From JBCCTX01 sp964468435 (GTDB lineage Bacteria > Bacteroidota > Bacteroidia > J057): 46,647 bases of DNA. Both the position numbers and the translations under genes were made by a program. Below are positions 41,392 to 46,647 of the stretch, one piece after another. Where the stretch lies: positions 1 to 46,647 of the forward strand of contig CAYXVE010000043.1 of assembly GCA_964468435.1 (NCBI GenBank). Reading direction: 5' to 3'. Below the pieces are notes generated by a model, which saw only the letters and a list, made by a program, of their open reading frames with translations, was not told the origin of the DNA and did not search any database. How positions within the stretch are numbered: position 1 is the stretch's first letter; the number at the start of each line of letters is the position of its first letter.

Positions 41392-42252
41392 ATGATTTTT
41401 GATCTCAGGCATTTTCCCCCTATGGCATTAAAACAACATTTACAGGTAGACGAAAGATATAGACAACAGGTAGAAAATGCCCGCGATTATGTAATTCCTT
41501 TCATAGAGGAGGTATTTCCCCTAGAACAGGGTATGCAGGTCATGGAAATAGGCTGCGATGTAGGTGGCGTATTGACGGCTTTTTTGGAAAAAGGGGTCAA
41601 TGTACTAGGAGTAGATTTGAAACAAGGGGCTATCGAAAAGGCAAAGGAAATACACGAAAATGAAGTGCGATTGGGAAAAGCTGCCTTCGCGACTCAAAAT
41701 GTATATGAAGAAGAATTTCTGGAGAAATGGAGAGGTAGCTTTGATCTTATCGTGTTAAAAGATACGATCGAACACATCCCTAATCAGGAAAAATTTATAC
41801 CCTATCTGATACAGTTTCTCAAGCCAGACGGAAAAATATTTTTTGGTTTTCCTCCATGGTGTATGCCTTTTGGTGGACATCAGCAGATTTGTAGACAAAA
41901 AATTACGAGTAAGCTACCCTACTATCATTTACTCCCCCGCTTCCTGTATCAGGCTTTCCTGAAAGCTATGGGTGAACCCCAGGATGTGATCAAAGCACTA
42001 TTGGAAATACATGACACGGGTATTTCCATTCACCGCTTCGAGCGCATCATCGAGGATAGTGGATTGGATATAGCGCATCGTACACACTACCTAATCAATC
42101 CGATATACAAATATAAATTTGGTCTGAAACCTCGTAAGCAGGCCAAAATCATTATCGCGATTCCCTATCTGAGGGATTTTGTGACAACCTGCATATGGTA
42201 TGTAGTTGGTAAATCACAGCTGATAGATCGTAGAAGGGTTGACAGGAATTGA
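41392..42252 (+). CDS. Class I SAM-dependent methyltransferase
   Basis: A 286-residue protein with a Rossmann methyltransferase fold. Motif I is MEIGCDVGGVLTAFLEKG at about 51-68, motif II GVDLKQGAIEKAKE with the ribose-binding Asp75, and the later strand SFDLIVLKDTIEHIPNQEKF is the UbiG/type 11-like post-motif. The C-terminal 120 residues include a hydrophobic helical segment (LLPRFLYQAFLKA) and a basic tail. Met11 (MALKQHLQ) is a possible later start. Substrate is unknown; lipid or glycan intermediates are plausible. Single gene. Confidence 0.88.
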   Translation: MIFDLRHFPPMALKQHLQVDERYRQQVENARDYVIPFIEEVFPLEQGMQVMEIGCDVGGVLTAFLEKGVNVLGVDLKQGAIEKAKEIHENEVRLGKAAFATQNVYEEEFLEKWRGSFDLIVLKDTIEHIPNQEKFIPYLIQFLKPDGKIFFGFPPWCMPFGGHQQICRQKITSKLPYYHLLPRFLYQAFLKAMGEPQDVIKALLEIHDTGISIHRFERIIEDSGLDIAHRTHYLINPIYKYKFGLKPRKQAKIIIAIPYLRDFVTTCIWYVVGKSQLIDRRRVDRN

Positions 42253-42395
42253 TATGACTGGATGTCCGACGACACACTGTGCTCACTTTGCTACGAACAA
42301 TCCAAAACCTTTGGAAAAATTTGAGAGTTACTTAGATAAGTATTAGTTTACAAGTTCAGAAACCATAATCATTACTAATAGCTTTATCTAGCTGT

Positions 42396-43460
42396 ATGGA
42401 CATTATAAGTACCCTTATTCTCATTGGTGTTGCTTTATTTATTTTACTGACTGCAGCCGCTTACACGGTTTATCTTGAACGTAAAGTTGCCGCGGCTATT
42501 CAGCAGCGTGTAGGTCCCAACCGCGTAGGGCCATTTGGTCTGCTTCAGCCGCTGGCAGATGTAATTAAGTTGCTTCTGAAAGAAGACATTGTTCCCAAAG
42601 CAGCAGATAAGCTAGTACACTTTTTATCGCCCATCATTGCGGTGACGATTGCTCTGATCACCATGGCTGTGATTCCTTTCGCAGGCGCCAATATTGCTAC
42701 GGAGCAGTTGCCAACGATCCAGAATCCAGATCCATTGGTAATCGCTGATGTGAATATTGGTATATTATATGTGCTTGCCATTACCTCCATTGCTGTATAT
42801 GGTGTAACACTTGCTGGCTGGTCTTCCAACAGTAAGTATTCACTCCTTGGAGGATTGAGATCCTCGGCGCAAATGATAAGCTATGAATTAGCAATGGGAC
42901 TATCGGTAGTGAGCGTTATCCTGATTACAAACGCCGTTTATCAGGGCGATGGCGATTTTCTTAAACTGAGTTCCATCGTAGAAGCACAGAGAGGTGTCTG
43001 GAATATTTTTAGGAACCCTCTGGGATTCCTCATCTTTATAACCTGTGCATTTGCAGAAGCAAACCGAGCTCCTTTCGATCTGGTAGAAGCTGAACAGGAA
43101 TTAGTGGGAGGTTTCCACACAGAGTATAGCTCGATGAAATTTGCCTTGTTTTTTGTAGCGGAATATCTGCATATCATAATTGGTTCGACCTTAATCACCA
43201 CGCTGTTTCTTGGTGGTTATCTGGGACCTTTCGAAAGTGCGATTGGAGTGGCTGGGTGGAGTGAGTTATGGCAAATGTTGTGGGGACTGGGATGGTTTAC
43301 GATTAAGACTACATTTTTTGTTTTTGTATATGTGTGGGTACGCTGGACATTGCCTCGTTTCAAATACAACCAGTTAATGGATATCGGATGGAAAAAATTC
43401 CTTCCGCTTGCACTCTTTAACCTTGTCCTTGTAGCCCTGATCATTGCACTGATCGTGTAG
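42396..43460 (+). CDS. nuoH: NADH-quinone oxidoreductase subunit H
   Basis: Complex I membrane subunit linking the quinone site to the proton-pumping arm, 354 residues, eight membrane helices. Signatures: YLERKVAAAIQQRVGPNRVG near the N-terminus, GWSSNSKYSLLGGLRSSAQMISYE, FAEANRAPFDLVEAEQELVGGFHTEYSS, and the WVRWTLPRFKYNQLM segment. All are standard. It stands alone: neither nuoG nor nuoI flanks it, and nuoAB are about 12.7 kb upstream. The complex is therefore encoded from dispersed loci. Confidence 0.97.
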   Translation: MDIISTLILIGVALFILLTAAAYTVYLERKVAAAIQQRVGPNRVGPFGLLQPLADVIKLLLKEDIVPKAADKLVHFLSPIIAVTIALITMAVIPFAGANIATEQLPTIQNPDPLVIADVNIGILYVLAITSIAVYGVTLAGWSSNSKYSLLGGLRSSAQMISYELAMGLSVVSVILITNAVYQGDGDFLKLSSIVEAQRGVWNIFRNPLGFLIFITCAFAEANRAPFDLVEAEQELVGGFHTEYSSMKFALFFVAEYLHIIIGSTLITTLFLGGYLGPFESAIGVAGWSELWQMLWGLGWFTIKTTFFVFVYVWVRWTLPRFKYNQLMDIGWKKFLPLALFNLVLVALIIALIV

Positions 43461-43518
43461 CAAAGGTTGTACAGCGAAACCTTTCAAAGCGTATCCTCGT
43501 TTCTAACAATACTTGTTA

Positions 43519-43531
43519 TGACATTATGTCA
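43519..43531. promoter_or_regulatory. 13-base palindrome upstream of clpC
   Basis: TGACAT-T-ATGTCA is a perfect odd-centred palindrome 72 bases before the clpC ATG, with further partial symmetry outward (TTGTTA left, CACAAACAA right). It may be the operator of a stress or Fur/Crp-type regulator; no CtsR gene is visible. Confidence 0.4.
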
Positions 43532-43603
43532 CAAACAAATTACTGGCACAGAAACGGTATGTAGTTCTTAAGATAGATACATCCTAGGTGATAGGAAAAT
43601 AAT

Positions 43604-46120
43604 ATGGAATCAAACTTTTCAGATAGAGTAAAAGGAGTAATCTCTTACAGTAGAGAAGAAGCTATACGTTTAGGACACGATTACATCGGTCCCGAACATT
43701 TATTACTGGGGTTGATCAGAGAAGGGGAAAGTCCTGCCGTTAATATACTGCAGGAATTGAATGTGGATTTGTCCCAATTGAAACGTTCTGTGGAGAGTGC
43801 CGTGAAAGGAACAATCAACCCTGTGAATCTGGCTAATTTACCACTTACCAGACAAGCGGAGAAAATCCTTAAAATCACTCGCTTAGAAGCAAAATTGCTG
43901 AAGAGCGATGTCATTAAGACTGAACATTTGCTTCTCTCCATACTGAGAGAAGAGAATAACGTTGCAGCACAAATTTTAGCGAGGTTCGGGGTGACATACG
44001 ATATCATTCGTGCAGAATTGGATGACGGAGAAACTCAGACGCCCCGGATGTCAGTAACAAGTGAACCACCTGAATCTTCAGAAATGAGTACTTCATCAAG
44101 AAAACCGTCTAAATCCAAAACACCTGTTCTCGATAATTTTGGAAGAGATCTGACCAAGGCTGCCGAGGAAAATAAATTGGATCCCATTGTTGGCCGGGAA
44201 AATGAAATCGAACGCGTTGCCCAGATTCTGAGTAGGCGTAAGAAAAATAATCCCGTGCTAATTGGTGAACCCGGTGTAGGTAAGACAGCCATCGCAGAAG
44301 GGCTTGCCCTTCGGATTATTCAACGCAAAGTAAGCCGGGTACTATACAACAAGCGCGTTGTAACCCTGGATATCGCTTCTCTGGTCGCCGGTACCAAGTA
44401 CCGAGGGCAGTTTGAAGAGCGGATGAAAGCAGTTATGGCTGAGCTGGAAAAATCTCCAGATGTTATCCTGTTTATCGATGAGCTTCATACAATCGTAGGC
44501 GCCGGAGGTGCTTCTGGTTCGCTCGATGCTTCCAATATCTTCAAACCTGCGCTTGCAAGAGGTGAAATTCAATGTATAGGTGCTACTACACTCGATGAGT
44601 ATCGTCAGTATATTGAAAAAGATGGTGCTCTGGAAAGACGCTTCCAGAAAGTCATGGTAGAGCCTACCTCGGTGGAGGAAACTCGTATTATCCTCAACAA
44701 TATCAAGGCTAAATACGAAGATCACCACAACGTGAATTATACACCCGAAGCCATAGATGCCTGTGTCAAGCTCAGCGATAGATATATTTCTGATCGTTAT
44801 TTTCCAGACAAAGCCATTGATGTACTGGATGAAGCCGGTAGTCGTGTACACATTACCAATATACACGTTCCTCAAAGTATTCTTGATCTGGAAGCCAAGA
44901 TCGAAGAAGTGAAAGAATTGAAAAACAAGGTCGTAAAAAGCCAGAAATACGAGGAAGCTGCCAGACTTAGAGATCAGGAGAAGAGACTCCTGGAAGAACT
45001 GGAACAGGCTAAATTGGAGTGGGAAGAGGAAACCAAGAATAAGAGATATACAGTGTCCGAGGAAGATGTTGCCTCAGTCGTCTCTATGATGACAGGTATA
45101 CCTGTAAATAAGATCGCTGCCGGTGAGATGACGCGTCTCAAAAACATGGGACTCGAATTAAAAGATGTCATCATCGGCCAGTCTAATGCAATAGACAAGC
45201 TCGTCAAAGCGATCAAGCGCTCGCGCCTGGGTCTCAAAGACCCTCAGAAGCCAATTGGCTCATTTATCTTTTTGGGACAGACAGGTGTTGGTAAGACAGA
45301 ACTTGCCAAAGCTCTTGCTCGCTATATGTTCGATAGCGAAGAAGCTCTGGTTCGCCTGGATATGAGTGAATACATGGAGAAGTTTACTGTTTCCAGACTG
45401 ATTGGAGCACCTCCCGGATATGTGGGATATGAAGAAGGCGGACAGCTTACCGAGCGTGTTAGACGCAAGCCTTACTCTGTCGTCCTGCTGGATGAAATCG
45501 AAAAGGCTCACCCCGATATCTTCAACATTCTGCTGCAAGTGCTAGATGATGGCCTACTCACAGATGGCCTGGGTCGTAGAATCGACTTCAAGAATACAGT
45601 CATCATTATGACCTCCAACATCGGTGTGCGTGAAATCAAGAGCTTCGGTACAGGTGTAGGATATAGTACCAAGTCCAGAGAGGATCAGTCAGAGGAAATA
45701 CGCAGGAACACCATCGAAGGTGCCATGAAGAAAGTGTTCCGTCCTGAATTCCTCAACCGCATCGATGAAGTAATCATCTTTAACGAACTGAGTAAGGAAC
45801 ACATTATGGAGATCATCGATCTTCAGCTCAAAGAAGTATTCTCCCGTATCGAAGACAAAGGATACAAGATTGAGTTATCACTCGATGCCAAAGAGTTTAT
45901 CGCAGATAAAGGGTATGATAAACAGTTTGGAGCAAGACCGCTACAACGTGCCCTCCAAAAATATCTGGAAGATCCCATTGCAGATGAAATCCTTGCTGGT
46001 AAAGTAGAGGATGGCGATACCCTCTTTGTTGACTACGATAAAGAAGAGAAAAAAATTACGGTGTCTACCCAAAAACCTTCAGACAAAATTGAAACCTCTG
46101 AAGAGATTGAAGATGCCTGA
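43604..46120 (+). CDS. clpC: ATP-dependent Clp protease ATP-binding subunit ClpC
   Basis: AAA+ unfoldase of 838 residues that feeds substrates to ClpP. Order: two Clp_N repeats (about 5-145), AAA-1 with Walker A GEPGVGKTA at 221, a UVR/middle domain near 440-480 (KSQKYEEAARLRDQEKRLLE), and AAA-2 with Walker A GQTGVGKTE at 558 and Walker B VVLLDEIEKAHP. The loop VGY at 685-687 corresponds to the ClpP-docking tripeptide, so it is ClpC rather than ClpB, and the short middle domain agrees. The D2-small domain ends with an acidic tail. It is monocistronic, with a palindrome upstream and a strong terminator downstream. Confidence 0.96.
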   Translation: MESNFSDRVKGVISYSREEAIRLGHDYIGPEHLLLGLIREGESPAVNILQELNVDLSQLKRSVESAVKGTINPVNLANLPLTRQAEKILKITRLEAKLLKSDVIKTEHLLLSILREENNVAAQILARFGVTYDIIRAELDDGETQTPRMSVTSEPPESSEMSTSSRKPSKSKTPVLDNFGRDLTKAAEENKLDPIVGRENEIERVAQILSRRKKNNPVLIGEPGVGKTAIAEGLALRIIQRKVSRVLYNKRVVTLDIASLVAGTKYRGQFEERMKAVMAELEKSPDVILFIDELHTIVGAGGASGSLDASNIFKPALARGEIQCIGATTLDEYRQYIEKDGALERRFQKVMVEPTSVEETRIILNNIKAKYEDHHNVNYTPEAIDACVKLSDRYISDRYFPDKAIDVLDEAGSRVHITNIHVPQSILDLEAKIEEVKELKNKVVKSQKYEEAARLRDQEKRLLEELEQAKLEWEEETKNKRYTVSEEDVASVVSMMTGIPVNKIAAGEMTRLKNMGLELKDVIIGQSNAIDKLVKAIKRSRLGLKDPQKPIGSFIFLGQTGVGKTELAKALARYMFDSEEALVRLDMSEYMEKFTVSRLIGAPPGYVGYEEGGQLTERVRRKPYSVVLLDEIEKAHPDIFNILLQVLDDGLLTDGLGRRIDFKNTVIIMTSNIGVREIKSFGTGVGYSTKSREDQSEEIRRNTIEGAMKKVFRPEFLNRIDEVIIFNELSKEHIMEIIDLQLKEVFSRIEDKGYKIELSLDAKEFIADKGYDKQFGARPLQRALQKYLEDPIADEILAGKVEDGDTLFVDYDKEEKKITVSTQKPSDKIETSEEIEDA

Positions 46121-46150
46121 TGTGTACCAGATCAATAAAGATTAGAAAAA

Positions 46151-46184
46151 AAGAGGAAGTCTGTTTTTGAGACTTCCTCTTTTT
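46151..46184 (+). terminator. Rho-independent terminator after clpC
   Basis: AAGAGGAAGTCT (46151-46162), 7-base loop GTTTTTG, AGACTTCCTCTT (46170-46181), then TTT. A perfect 12-bp stem with a preceding A-run, so it may also work in the opposite direction. Confidence 0.93.
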
Positions 46185-46228
46185 CGTTTATATTTCGTAT
46201 TGTCATTGTATTGCAATCCTGGTATACC

Positions 46229-46519
46229 ATGGAAATTACAGATCAACTGCTCGAAAAGATCGAGAAACTGAGTATGCTCTCTTTCACCGAAGCTGAACGC
46301 AAAGAATATAAAACCGAATTTCAGCGAATACTGAATTTTGTAGAAAAGCTACAGGAAGTAGATACTACAGGTGTTTCTCCTCTTATTCAGATCACCGAAG
46401 AAGTAAATCACCTCAGGGAAGATAAGGTTAGCGGAGAAGTAAGCCGTGAAGATGCACTTAAAAATGCTCCTCAGACAGACGGCGAGTTTTTTATGGTACC
46501 TAAAGTAGTTAAGGAGTGA
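46229..46519 (+). CDS. gatC: Asp-tRNA(Asn)/Glu-tRNA(Gln) amidotransferase subunit C
   Basis: A 96-residue small subunit that wraps around GatA in the GatCAB complex. Features are MEITDQLLEKIEKLSMLSFTE at the N-terminus, LNFVEKLQEVDTTGVSPLIQ in the middle, the HLREDKVSGEVSREDALKNAP signature and the closing GEFFMVPKVV. The ATG at 46229 matches family starts; a TTG at 46211 would add six residues. It has no gatA or gatB neighbour: gatB is about 13 kb upstream on the same strand. Between its stop and the window end (46520-46647) I see nothing. Confidence 0.95.
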   Translation: MEITDQLLEKIEKLSMLSFTEAERKEYKTEFQRILNFVEKLQEVDTTGVSPLIQITEEVNHLREDKVSGEVSREDALKNAPQTDGEFFMVPKVVKE

Positions 46520-46647
46520 GTACCCTACTCAAGTTCCCATTAGATGCCGTTAACCTGATCAATGCGAAATCCCTAAGCAACTGCTACTTAATATACTGAA
46601 ATCAAAATTACTTTACCTTGATTACAGAGTACTTAACCATACCCAAT

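Noticed and set aside
46520..46647. A further gene at the right edge.
   Set aside because: No open frame with start context or recognisable peptide is present in the last 128 bases.

Overview
The window looks like a stretch of chromosome from a free-living, probably aerobic member of the Bacteroidota. Several signs agree. Intergenic regions carry promoter elements of the Bacteroidota type (TTTG, about 20 bases, then TAnnTTTG). There is a type IX secretion sorting-domain remnant, and families common in this phylum are present (DUF5117 metalloprotease, DUF4920, DUF3857, DUF5009, a lipoprotein alpha-2-macroglobulin). The degenerate AATCCTGTC-type intergenic tandem repeat seen in many of these genomes also occurs. 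Placement below phylum cannot be made from what is visible. A run of exactly 100 N (4154-4253) marks a scaffold gap inside that repeat.

Layout. 1-4143: a plus-strand sugar or sugar-acid catabolic cluster (tagatose/psicose-3-epimerase-like isomerase, enolase-superfamily dehydratase, VOC protein, 2-hydroxyacid dehydrogenase). 4154-8285: scaffold gap and repeats, a secreted propeller-like protein, a MATE exporter, a GNAT enzyme and two decayed gene remnants. 8286-12681: CAP-domain protein, YgjP-type metallopeptidase, DUF5009 membrane protein, a PAS kinase/response-regulator pair whose kinase lacks the phosphoacceptor helix, and a decayed T9SS sorting domain. 12683-15221: VIT/CCC1 metal transporter, His-rich coiled-coil protein, zf-TFIIB protein, DUF2267 protein. 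15251-24020: a large metzincin metalloprotease divergent from a giant alpha-2-macroglobulin lipoprotein, then a PrcB-like lipoprotein. 24219-28558: M48 metalloprotease, putative outer-membrane protein, ruvX, def and a small protein with its own promoter and terminator. 28742-31645: nuoA-nuoB, a convergent ParA/ribbon-helix-helix pair, and a ferredoxin. 31741-38365: gatB, DUF3857/transglutaminase-like protein, acyl-ACP thioesterase, DUF4920 protein, MBL hydrolase, NeuD-like acyltransferase. 38500-46519: MFS and sodium/solute symporters, a methyltransferase, a solitary nuoH, clpC and gatC.

Most genes are housekeeping or accessory single units rather than long operons. Complex I genes (nuoA, nuoB, nuoH) and the amidotransferase genes (gatB, gatC) are scattered within one 46 kb stretch, so the ancestral operons have been broken up. 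The most unusual items are the ParA-RHH pair, whose small partner carries three copies of a short acidic helix motif joined by basic linkers, and the histidine kinase without an H-box. Others are a divergent protease/protease-trap pair and a RuvX with Asn in place of a conserved Asp. Three gene remnants lie near intact genes in the 7-13 kb region.
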